Part shown: positions 41,210-48,347 of the stretch, one piece after another
Position numbering within the stretch: the first letter of the stretch is position 1
Layout of the letters: the number at the start of each line of letters is the position of its first letter
Assembly: GCF_022234545.1 (NCBI RefSeq)
Contig: NZ_JAIEUI010000001.1
Coordinates: 480,899-544,898, forward strand
Origin: Paenibacillus piscarius
GTDB taxonomy: Bacteria; Bacillota; Bacilli; Paenibacillales; Paenibacillaceae
Length of the DNA: 64,000 nt
Direction: 5' to 3'
Translations under genes and position numbers: made by a program
The notes under the pieces: generated by a model
What the model was told of the DNA's origin: nothing
Database searches by the model: none
The model's input: only the letters and a program-made list of their open reading frames with translations

Positions 41210-42341
41210 ATTTTGGAACATGGTGAGCACCAGTGAGGACGAGGCAGAACTGTATGTGTATGGCCCCATTGTAAACGGTGACGGCTGGGTCTATGAATAC
41301 TTCGGGGAAGAGGTATCAGATAAGGTAGCGTTTGTCCGTGATTTGAATGCACTCGGAGCCAAGAAGAATATCACAGTGTATATCAACAGTGACGGCGGGG
41401 ATGTGTACGCCGCCCACACGATTCACAATGTGCTTAAACGGAATAAAGCTGCCATTACCGTGTATATCGACGGTATTGCGGCTTCGGCGGCCAGCGTCAT
41501 TGCAATGGCTGCTGACAAACTGATTATGCCTGTGAATGCTACGCTGATGATACATGATCCATTGATTGGCATTAGCGGCTATTTCAATGCCGAGGATCTG
41601 GCGGGGATGAAAGATTTGCTAGATCAAGTGAAGAATAGTATTGTCGCCGCCTATATGATCAAATCAAACCTGACGGACAAAGAGATTTCCAAACTCATGA
41701 GCAACGAGACTTACATGACTGGCAAACAGGCGTTGGAGATGGGCTTTGCGGATGAAGTGCTTTATGACAAAACCGTTGAAGTTGTTAACGCCGGTAAATA
41801 TGCTATCGTCAATTCGCTTGCCGTGGACACAAGTAAGATGAAGAACAATCCATTTTTGAAACACGAAGGAGAGGAACCAAGTATGCCAGGAACACCAGGA
41901 ACACCAGGAAACCCAGTTAATTCTCCGGTGCCTGCCGCACCACCGGTAGTACCACCCGTTGCAGCGCCTCAAGCAGCGGCTATACCGTTGCCTATCGTTG
42001 ATGCAGCAGCAGCTGAACGTGAGAGACTGAAAGGAATTGACGCAATTGCGGCAAACATTGATTCTGAGTTGGTGAATGATGCCAAATATAATAACCCGAT
42101 TTCCGCCGAGCAGCTGGCATTCAAGGCCATGAAGGAAGGGAAAATGCTGAATGCTGGTTTATTTAATCAAGCAGTAGCAGCCAATGCAGCAGCGGGAACG
42201 GGTAGCGTACAAGGTCAAACATTGGAGCAGGGTGGCGAAAAGGAATATGACCTGAACAATCTTAAAGATGTGAACGCAGTATTCAGTACATTCGCCGCGG
42301 CATCCCAATCCGGACGGCCACAGAATCTGAGAAGGGGGTAA
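41190..42341 (+). CDS. ClpP-like head maturation protease fused to a scaffold region
   Basis: A 383-residue protein. Residues 1-200 are a ClpP-like serine protease: SDGGDVYAAHTIHNVL, the nucleophile Ser in GIAASAASVIAMAA and His in LMIHDPL. Residues about 231-383 are a Pro/Ala-rich linker and helical scaffold. AAGGAGGTG lies 9 bases before ATG 41190. An internal ATG at 41883 could give the scaffold alone, as lambda C and Nu3 do. The protease cleaves itself and the scaffold during capsid maturation. Confidence 0.9.
   Translation: MTIPKLKFWNMVSTSEDEAELYVYGPIVNGDGWVYEYFGEEVSDKVAFVRDLNALGAKKNITVYINSDGGDVYAAHTIHNVLKRNKAAITVYIDGIAASAASVIAMAADKLIMPVNATLMIHDPLIGISGYFNAEDLAGMKDLLDQVKNSIVAAYMIKSNLTDKEISKLMSNETYMTGKQALEMGFADEVLYDKTVEVVNAGKYAIVNSLAVDTSKMKNNPFLKHEGEEPSMPGTPGTPGNPVNSPVPAAPPVVPPVAAPQAAAIPLPIVDAAAAERERLKGIDAIAANIDSELVNDAKYNNPISAEQLAFKAMKEGKMLNAGLFNQAVAANAAAGTGSVQGQTLEQGGEKEYDLNNLKDVNAVFSTFAAASQSGRPQNLRRG
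41883..42341 (+). CDS. Possible internal-start scaffold protein (Nu3-like)
   Basis: ATG 41883 is in frame with the protease and is preceded by GAAGGAGAGGAAC; the GAGG is 8 bases upstream. It would give a 152-residue protein covering the Pro/Ala linker and scaffold helix. In lambda the scaffold Nu3 arises from an internal start in gene C. The ribosome site is direct evidence; the analogy is inference. Confidence 0.5.
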   Translation: MPGTPGTPGNPVNSPVPAAPPVVPPVAAPQAAAIPLPIVDAAAAERERLKGIDAIAANIDSELVNDAKYNNPISAEQLAFKAMKEGKMLNAGLFNQAVAANAAAGTGSVQGQTLEQGGEKEYDLNNLKDVNAVFSTFAAASQSGRPQNLRRG

Positions 42342-42346
42342 TCAGT

Positions 42347-42718
42347 TTGGAAAATAACTTTGCGAGATTCGAGAATGGCGGGTTCCGTACATTCTTTGCT
42401 GGAACTGAGGTTTCAGCATTAACAACTTCCGTTACCCTGGCTCCTAACCAGGGCGAGCTGAAGAAAGGTTCGGTGCTCGGTATCGTCACTACCGATAATC
42501 AGGCGAAGCTAGTAGACGCTACGGCGACCGATGGTAGTGATGTAGCACGGTTTGTACTGGCTGAAGATGTGGATACCGGCACAGTTTCGGTGCAGGCTGT
42601 TGCTTTTAAAACAGGCATATTCAATGCTGATGTCTTAATTGTAGCCGCAGGAGATACCTTACTTTCTCATGCAGAGGAACTTCGCGAAGTCAATATTCAC
42701 TATAGAACAGACTACTAA
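42347..42718 (+). CDS. Head decoration protein (lambda gpD-like)
   Basis: A 123-residue protein, beta-rich and with the pattern LTTSVTLAPNQGELKKGSVLGIVT followed by ARFVLAEDVDTGTVSVQAVAFKTG, as in gpD-like head decoration proteins that stabilise expanded capsids. TTG 42347 follows AAGGGGGTAATC. Its position between protease/scaffold and capsid matches lambda. Confidence 0.85.
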   Translation: MENNFARFENGGFRTFFAGTEVSALTTSVTLAPNQGELKKGSVLGIVTTDNQAKLVDATATDGSDVARFVLAEDVDTGTVSVQAVAFKTGIFNADVLIVAAGDTLLSHAEELREVNIHYRTDY

Positions 42719-42733
42719 GGGGGAGTTGAAGAG

Positions 42734-43876
42734 ATGAAACTAAGACAAAGCACTATTGTCAATCGTTTACAGCGTGGACTGACGCGCCCGCAGAACGCCG
42801 TTCCGGGATTTAATGGGAATGTGAGTATTAATGAAACGCAAACCATGGGTCAGGCCCATATTCACCGCATGCCGGTGACAACTTTCCTGAGGGATACATT
42901 CATGCCGAGCTTTCAGACGTTCCAGACCAAACATGTCATGATGGATTTTTATAAGAGCCGGCAGCGGGCAGCGCCGTTTGTGGCTGAAGGTTCGCGCCCG
43001 GTCAATATTCGCCGGGACGGGTTTCGTACAGATATTTACACGCCTCCATTCATTAACCTCTCTCGTCCATATGATGTGGATTTACTGCAACAACGTACAG
43101 TTGGTGAGAGCGTGTTTGGGGGATTGACTCCTGAAGAGCGGGCGCTGATTATGATGCAGAACGATTATAACGAGCTGGAAGATATGGCCGTTCGCCGCGA
43201 GGAAATCATGATCGGGCAGTTGATGCAAACCGGAGTTGTAACGGTTTCAGGTTACGTGGATGATACCGCAACTAAGGTGCGGGAAGATACAATTGATTTT
43301 GGTTTTGACAACACGATTAATCTAACGGGAACGAGTCGCTGGAATCAATCGACTTCCAAAAAATACTCAGACCTTTCGGATGGCGTCGAAATTGTCCGGC
43401 AAGCTGGATGGAATCCAGAGGTGGCTGTATTAGGCCGTGGTGCAGCACGTAACTTGCTGGATGATTCCGTCTTCATGGATAAGTACATGGATCTGAGATA
43501 TGCTCAGTTCGGTTCATTTAATCCGCAGCTGAACCTTCAAAACGGTAACGGATATGCATACATCGGCCGTTTGACAGAGCTGGGTATTGACTTGTACACG
43601 TATTCCGCATGGTATTATGACGAAACGGCTGGTATCCTCAAGCCTTACATTGAGGCGGACAAGGTTGTCATTGGTGCTCGCGACCTGGGCGAAATGCTAT
43701 ATGGCGCAATTACAATCATTCCTGAGGAGTCGATTAACTTTGTCACAGTGGAAGCACCGCGCGTATCCAAAGTGACGGTCAACCGTGACACAGATACCAA
43801 ATCACTTGTGCTGAAGTCCAGACCATTACCGAAAGCCTTCGATATTGATTCCTGGGCTGTAATTAATACCATCTAA
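42734..43876 (+). CDS. Major capsid protein (lambda gpE family)
   Basis: A 380-residue HK97-fold capsid protein. It has the gpE-like entry FLRDTFMPSFQTFQTKHVMMDF and the domain RPYDVDLLQQRTVGESVFGG, and the A-domain region near VAVLGRGAARNLLDDS. GGGGGAGTTGAAGAG precedes ATG 42734. It forms the icosahedral shell with the scaffold and decoration proteins. Confidence 0.92.
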   Translation: MKLRQSTIVNRLQRGLTRPQNAVPGFNGNVSINETQTMGQAHIHRMPVTTFLRDTFMPSFQTFQTKHVMMDFYKSRQRAAPFVAEGSRPVNIRRDGFRTDIYTPPFINLSRPYDVDLLQQRTVGESVFGGLTPEERALIMMQNDYNELEDMAVRREEIMIGQLMQTGVVTVSGYVDDTATKVREDTIDFGFDNTINLTGTSRWNQSTSKKYSDLSDGVEIVRQAGWNPEVAVLGRGAARNLLDDSVFMDKYMDLRYAQFGSFNPQLNLQNGNGYAYIGRLTELGIDLYTYSAWYYDETAGILKPYIEADKVVIGARDLGEMLYGAITIIPEESINFVTVEAPRVSKVTVNRDTDTKSLVLKSRPLPKAFDIDSWAVINTI

Positions 43877-43889
43877 GGAGGCGGACTTA

Positions 43890-44234
43890 TTGAAGTATCA
43901 AGTGAATAAAGGGTTTATCAAACATGAAGGGGTCCTGCATCCAAGGGGCTCCTTTTTTGATGCCGATCCTTCAGAAGTAGCACATCTATCCAGTCAAGAT
44001 ATAGCCCTTGTGGATGGCTCCTTTGTAGCGGATCAGATGTTAAATAAGGATCTGCTCAGAAGCGGGTATGAGCTGCAGGAACTACCTACCGTTGAGGATT
44101 TCGGCAAGATGAAAGCGGCAAAGCAGAAAGAGTTCTTACTTGAATTGGGAATTGAGCCGGATTCTAACGAAGAGCAGCGTCTGCAACAGTATTCTGATTA
44201 CTATGATCAGGCGGAAACCGATGAAGACGTTTAA
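43890..44234 (+). CDS. Hypothetical head-tail region protein
   Basis: A 114-residue protein, with a beta-like start (KYQVNKGFIKHEGVLHPRGSFFDADPSEV) and an acidic helical end. Position after the capsid gene suggests a head-completion protein. TTG 43890 follows AAGGAGGCGGAC. It overlaps the next start by 14 bases. No family is recognised with confidence. Confidence 0.65.
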   Translation: MKYQVNKGFIKHEGVLHPRGSFFDADPSEVAHLSSQDIALVDGSFVADQMLNKDLLRSGYELQELPTVEDFGKMKAAKQKEFLLELGIEPDSNEEQRLQQYSDYYDQAETDEDV

Positions 44235-44535
44235 GGAATATCTTGCGTCTGATCGAAACACCTTTCTTAATCCAGAGGAGTATGGCGATTTATTCAAGAT
44301 CAACGGAACTGTTATGACGGCTGTTCTGGATCAGACGGCGGATACCGAACATCCTTGGGCGGCAGAGGAAGGGGTATCCATGATATCGCACACGCTCTAT
44401 GTGAGTCTTGCGGAATTCGGTGAAGAACCGAAGCAGGATGAAATGATCTTCATTAATGATCGCCGGTATCGCATAGCTCGGGTGGACGCTAACATGGGCA
44501 TGCTGTCACTCGGCCTGGAGGCGTACGTCACATGA
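44221..44535 (+). CDS. Head-tail joining protein (gpFII-like)
   Basis: A 104-residue protein with a small beta fold (EMIFINDRRYRIARVDANMGMLSLGLEAY). This pattern and place fit gpFII-like connector proteins that bridge head and tail. It starts within the end of the previous gene. The family is inferred from pattern and position. Confidence 0.65.
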   Translation: MKTFKEYLASDRNTFLNPEEYGDLFKINGTVMTAVLDQTADTEHPWAAEEGVSMISHTLYVSLAEFGEEPKQDEMIFINDRRYRIARVDANMGMLSLGLEAYVT

Positions 44536-45101
44536 CGGACCTCCGCGCCGAAGCAAGGGGCATCAAAGAGGCCATCCGGCGGCTTGGGAGACTGGAACCG
44601 GATGTTCGGAAGTCCTTTTACTCCGCGCTAAACCGGACTTCACAGCGGTTAAAGACTGAATCCGGCCGTAAAGCGCGGGAAACGTACATTGTTAAGTCCA
44701 AGGCTGTTACCGATCAGGTTGTTTTAAAGCGCGGCAGTCTCTCCAATCTGAACAGCGAATTGCGCTGGAAGGGCGGAAATATTCCGATTGTTAAGTTTCG
44801 GACCAACCCGAAAGCCCTGGGCGGGAAGAAGCCGAGGGTACTTAAGGCTGCTGTAAAGCGGGCGGGAGGCAACAAAGCCATTGATAAGGCGTTTATCGCC
44901 CGGATGAGCAGCGGGCACATTGGGATCTTCCGCCGGACCGCCCGCCCGCGCTTGCCTGTAGAGGAAATTTACGGACCGGCTGTGCCGGTCATGCTCAACA
45001 ATCCCGGAGTCACTGAACACCTGGAGAATGTGGCCGTTGAAGAAATGGATAAGCGGATGGAACACGAATTGAATCGCCGCCTGGGAGGTGGAAGCACATG
45101 A
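44532..45101 (+). CDS. Minor tail protein Z-like (tail completion)
   Basis: A 189-residue basic protein with the opening helix (LYSALNRTSQRLKTES-type), then YIVKSKAVTDQVVLKR and a basic block (PKALGGKKPRVLKAAVKR), as in the prophage minor tail protein Z (GpZ) family. Overlaps both neighbours by four bases. It joins the tail tube to the neck. Confidence 0.75.
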   Translation: MTDLRAEARGIKEAIRRLGRLEPDVRKSFYSALNRTSQRLKTESGRKARETYIVKSKAVTDQVVLKRGSLSNLNSELRWKGGNIPIVKFRTNPKALGGKKPRVLKAAVKRAGGNKAIDKAFIARMSSGHIGIFRRTARPRLPVEEIYGPAVPVMLNNPGVTEHLENVAVEEMDKRMEHELNRRLGGGST

Positions 45102-45532
45102 CGCCTGTCATGCTGATGCTGGCTTTACAAGATTTCTTTCGCGCGGAGCTGGCCGATGACGCGGCAACACGGCCAGCGGTATACTTGGGCGCGGTGCCGA
45201 GTAAAACGGCGGAGACACGCAATGACCCGGTGTTTCCGCTGATTATTATCCGCCCCATGGAGGGCGACAGTGACAATGATGAGAGCCGAGCGAAGGTGAA
45301 GCTGATCTTTGGCACTCAATCCGAGGACGATTCTGGATTTATTGATGTGCTTAACCTCATGGAGAGGGTGCGTATCCTGCTTATGCGGCAGCGGATCATT
45401 GATAAAAAATTCCGAATCGATCCCAATTGGAAGTGGAAGTTTCTTGAGGATCAGCCAGAACCGCAATGGATATGTCAGGCGGAAACGACATGGACTCTTC
45501 CGCAAATTAGACAGGAGGCAAAACATTTATGA
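45098..45532 (+). CDS. Tail terminator-like protein
   Basis: A 144-residue protein with FPLIIIRPMEGDSDNDES, a strand-rich middle and LMERVRILLMRQRIIDKKFRI. The place between gpZ-like and sheath genes fits a tail terminator, the ring that caps the tube. Family match is inferred. Confidence 0.6.
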   Translation: MTPVMLMLALQDFFRAELADDAATRPAVYLGAVPSKTAETRNDPVFPLIIIRPMEGDSDNDESRAKVKLIFGTQSEDDSGFIDVLNLMERVRILLMRQRIIDKKFRIDPNWKWKFLEDQPEPQWICQAETTWTLPQIRQEAKHL

Positions 45533-45882
45533 CGCGAAAAAGAGAAGAACGGGATATACAAAATATGATTTTGGCTGATACGGGCGAGGTAAAGGCACCA
45601 TTGCCGTCCATCGATTCAGAACCCGCAGCCGAAACCCCAAAAGGCCCAAGCATCTACCTGGGACCGAACCTGCCGGGCGGTCGTCTGTTACAGTCAACGG
45701 TATTCCGTGGAGGTATCCCTGCGTACTTGCAGCCGATACTCGTTGAGCAGCTGGACGTAACCGCGCTGATTGTACCTGTAGACGAAATGGTGGAAGCTCA
45801 GGCGCGTATTACCAAAACCGGAACGCCGGAATATTTGGCGTACCAGTCTTTATTGAAAGGAGTGACGAACGATGTCCATTAA
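45529..45882 (+). CDS. Hypothetical tail-module protein
   Basis: A 117-residue protein with a charged start, Pro-rich middle and GPSIYLGPNLPGGRLLQSTVFRGG. Short proteins of this kind lie directly before the sheath gene in many Bacillota myophages and tailocins. It overlaps the sheath start by 11 bases. Function unknown. Confidence 0.65.
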   Translation: MTRKREERDIQNMILADTGEVKAPLPSIDSEPAAETPKGPSIYLGPNLPGGRLLQSTVFRGGIPAYLQPILVEQLDVTALIVPVDEMVEAQARITKTGTPEYLAYQSLLKGVTNDVH

Positions 45883-47317
45883 GCACGGCGTTACAATCAT
45901 CGAACAACCCACCTCTGTATTGGCTCCTACCCAAGCGGACAGCGGCATACCGTTTGTTGTAGGGACAGCGCCTGTACACCTGGCATCCGCGCCGGTACCG
46001 GTTAATACTCCAGTGCTGGTGTTTAATTATGCGGAGGCGGTGGCCGCAATGGGTTATAGCGATAATTGGGATGATTACACCTTATCAGAAATGATTTACT
46101 CCCACTTTGCCCTGTACGCCAAAGCTCCTATGATCCTGGTCAATGTGCTGGACCCAGCCAATCACAAGACAACGGTCGCCCCTGCGGCGCTGCCGGTCAG
46201 TAACCGGGTGGCGACATTGGCAGTTGATGGCGTATTGTTGCCGTCCGTTGTGGTCAAGTCCGCCGATGGTGCGACCACATACAGCAAGGTTACGGACTAT
46301 ACTGCAGCATTTGATGATAACGGCCATGTGATGATCACTACAAAATCAACCGGGGTTATCGGTGCCAGCGTAGCGCAGTTACAGGTTGGATATGACAAAC
46401 TCAACCCGACCGCTGTTGATGCTGACGACATTATCGGCGGGGTAACAATGGACGGTACTTACACGGGCTTCGAGCTGGTCAACCAGGCGTACCCGCGCTT
46501 CGGCATCCTACCTGACCTGCTGCTGGCCCCGGGCTGGTCTCATTATCCGGCGGTTGCCGCCGTGATGAAGGCGAAGGCTGGAAATATCAACGGTAATTTT
46601 AAGGCCATAGCGTTAACGGATATTGATCCGGCGCAGCCCTTCACCGATGCCGGGGCATGGAAGTCGGAGAAGAGCTACACCGGGACACTGCAAATAGCCA
46701 CCTATCCGATGTTAACGCTGGGTGACAAGCGATTTCATTTTTCAACACAGCTCGCGGGCCTGATTGCAACCACGGATGCAGTAAACGGAGGCATTCCCTT
46801 TGTATCACCGTCTAATAAGGGCTTGCAGGCGGACGGTACAGCGCTGGCGGACGGTAAGGCTCAGTATTTGGGCATGGATCAGGCCACCTACCTGAACGGC
46901 CTGGGCATCATGACAGCTGTCAACCTGGGAACCAGCGGCTGGAGGAGCTGGGGAAACTATACCGGGGCCTTTCCTGGAGTGACGGACCCCAAGGATAGTT
47001 TTATCCCGATCCGCCGCATGTTCAACTGGGTGGGCAATAGTCTGATTCTTACTTACATGCAAAAGGTTGACGATCCGATGAATAAGCGGCTGATTGCTGC
47101 GGTGACGGATAGCGTGAATATCTGGCTGAATGGTTTGACGGCTTCTGGTGCCTTGCTCGGCGGCCGGGTCGAATTTTTGGAGTCGGAGAATACACAGTCG
47201 GACCTCATGTCTGGGAAAATTACTTTTCATGTGTACATTACACCGCCGGGGCCGGCGCAGGAAATCAATTTCCTGATTGAATACGATGCGTCGTATTTGT
47301 CGGCACTCTTCGCATAA
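45872..47317 (+). CDS. Tail sheath protein
   Basis: A 481-residue contractile sheath subunit. The N-terminal HGVTIIEQPTSVLAPTQADSGIPFVVGTAPVHLA and the C-terminal FNWVGNSLILTYMQKVDDPMNKRLIAAVTDSVNIWLN are characteristic of the P2/Mu sheath families. It shows the tail is contractile. GAAAGGAGTGACGAACG precedes the ATG. Confidence 0.93.
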   Translation: MSIKHGVTIIEQPTSVLAPTQADSGIPFVVGTAPVHLASAPVPVNTPVLVFNYAEAVAAMGYSDNWDDYTLSEMIYSHFALYAKAPMILVNVLDPANHKTTVAPAALPVSNRVATLAVDGVLLPSVVVKSADGATTYSKVTDYTAAFDDNGHVMITTKSTGVIGASVAQLQVGYDKLNPTAVDADDIIGGVTMDGTYTGFELVNQAYPRFGILPDLLLAPGWSHYPAVAAVMKAKAGNINGNFKAIALTDIDPAQPFTDAGAWKSEKSYTGTLQIATYPMLTLGDKRFHFSTQLAGLIATTDAVNGGIPFVSPSNKGLQADGTALADGKAQYLGMDQATYLNGLGIMTAVNLGTSGWRSWGNYTGAFPGVTDPKDSFIPIRRMFNWVGNSLILTYMQKVDDPMNKRLIAAVTDSVNIWLNGLTASGALLGGRVEFLESENTQSDLMSGKITFHVYITPPGPAQEINFLIEYDASYLSALFA

Positions 47318-47329
47318 AGGAGGGGCATT

Positions 47330-47848
47330 ATGCCTAAGAGATCAGAACGCGTTATAGACTATTCGGTGTTTTTGGGTGGGAAAGAATATTTGGGAACGGC
47401 TACAGCTGACCTGCCTGAAATTGCATTTTTATCGGAGACAACTAAAGGTGCCGGGATTGCTGGAGAACTTGATGCTCCATCCCCGGGCCAAACCAGTGCC
47501 ATGACGTTAACGCTGAACTGGAATACAGTGGAGAAAGCTTCATTAAAGCTTTTGGCTCCTATCGTACATGAACTGGACCTCCGGGCTTCAATTCAGAAAT
47601 TTGATACAGGGACAAATGAATATATGGAGTCCGCCTTGAAGGTTACCGTGCGCGGACGTCCACTCAGCGGCGGATTGGGCGGCTTGGAAGCTGCAACGGC
47701 CATGAGTTCCACCACGGCATTTTCAATCAACTACATCAAAGTGCTTATTGATGGCGAGGAAGTGCTGGAAATTGACAAGCTAAATTATATCTACAAGGTG
47801 ATTGGCGTAGATTACCTGGCTAAGACACGGGAGAATCTCGCGCTGTAA
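47330..47848 (+). CDS. Tail tube protein (P2 FII-like)
   Basis: A 172-residue protein. The block ERVIDYSVFLGGKEYLGTATADLPEIAF at the start and the INYIKVLIDGEEVLEIDKLNYIYKVIGVDYL end match the P2 major tail tube family. It forms the inner tube below the sheath. GGAGGGGC lies upstream. Confidence 0.9.
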   Translation: MPKRSERVIDYSVFLGGKEYLGTATADLPEIAFLSETTKGAGIAGELDAPSPGQTSAMTLTLNWNTVEKASLKLLAPIVHELDLRASIQKFDTGTNEYMESALKVTVRGRPLSGGLGGLEAATAMSSTTAFSINYIKVLIDGEEVLEIDKLNYIYKVIGVDYLAKTRENLAL

Positions 47849-47855
47849 AATAAAT

Positions 47856-47871
47856 TCCCAAGCGTTTGGGA
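47856..47871. repeat. Palindromic repeat TCCCAAGCGTTTGGGA, copy 1
   Basis: Exact 16-base copy of the palindrome also found at 62426-62441; arms TCCCAA/TTGGGA. It lies between tube and chaperone genes with no T-run, so it is not a standard terminator. It may be an RNA-processing or attenuation hairpin. Confidence 0.7.
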
Positions 47872-47890
47872 TTATGAGGAGGAATGACGA

Positions 47891-48202
47891 ATGTCAGAAG
47901 AGATACAGGGTACGGCAGAGGTTTACACCTTTGCCAAACCTGTTCGATATGAAGGGGAAGAGTTCAAGGAAATTACTTTAGACTTTGAACAGCTAACAGG
48001 TGAAGATATTCTGACCTGTGACCGGCAATTCCGTGCAGAGAATGGCCGCCAGTCCGGTGAAATGGTCAAGGAAACGAATAAGGCGTATCAAGCCTATGTC
48101 GTAGCAAAGGCTGCGGGCGTACATGTGGGGCTGATCCGCGCTCTATCAGCCAAGGACTTCACCCGTCTGACGTTGCAGGCACAAAGTTTTTTGCTGCTGT
48201 AG
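47891..48202 (+). CDS. Tail assembly chaperone, short form (P2 E-like)
   Basis: A 103-residue protein (KPVRYEGEEFKEITLDFEQLTGEDIL). P2-type tails use a short chaperone and a -1 frameshifted long form to guide tape measure assembly. GAGGAATGACGA precedes the ATG. A T TTT TTG slippery heptamer lies at 48187-48193, three codons before the stop. The product plus the extension below are the expected pair. Confidence 0.88.
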   Translation: MSEEIQGTAEVYTFAKPVRYEGEEFKEITLDFEQLTGEDILTCDRQFRAENGRQSGEMVKETNKAYQAYVVAKAAGVHVGLIRALSAKDFTRLTLQAQSFLLL

Positions 48203-48345
48203 GAGACAGTGAGGGGATTAAGGACCTTGCCGTCTCTTTGTCGATGGTGACCTTTACGCCAATCCCCTACTATTTGTCGCTGCCTTTAGAAGATTTAGGG
48301 GATTGGGTACAACGGGTTTCCCGGATTAAGGGAGGAGGGAAATAA
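47891..48345 (+). CDS. Tail assembly chaperone, -1 frameshift long form (E')
   Basis: Slipping back one base at T TTT TTG (48187-48193) lets ribosomes skip TAG 48200 and read on to TAA 48343-48345, adding about 50 residues (…FFAAVGDSEGIKDLAVSLSM…). The long product has 151 residues. Its end sits just before the tape measure gene. The heptamer, the open -1 frame and the gene position all agree with the P2 E/E' system. Confidence 0.8.
48187..48193 (+). promoter_or_regulatory. Programmed -1 frameshift site T TTT TTG
   Basis: The zero-frame codons AGT TTT TTG and the -1 codons TTT TTT share an ideal slippery heptamer, as used by the P2 E/E' chaperone gene. Confidence 0.8.
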
Positions 48346-48347
48346 AC

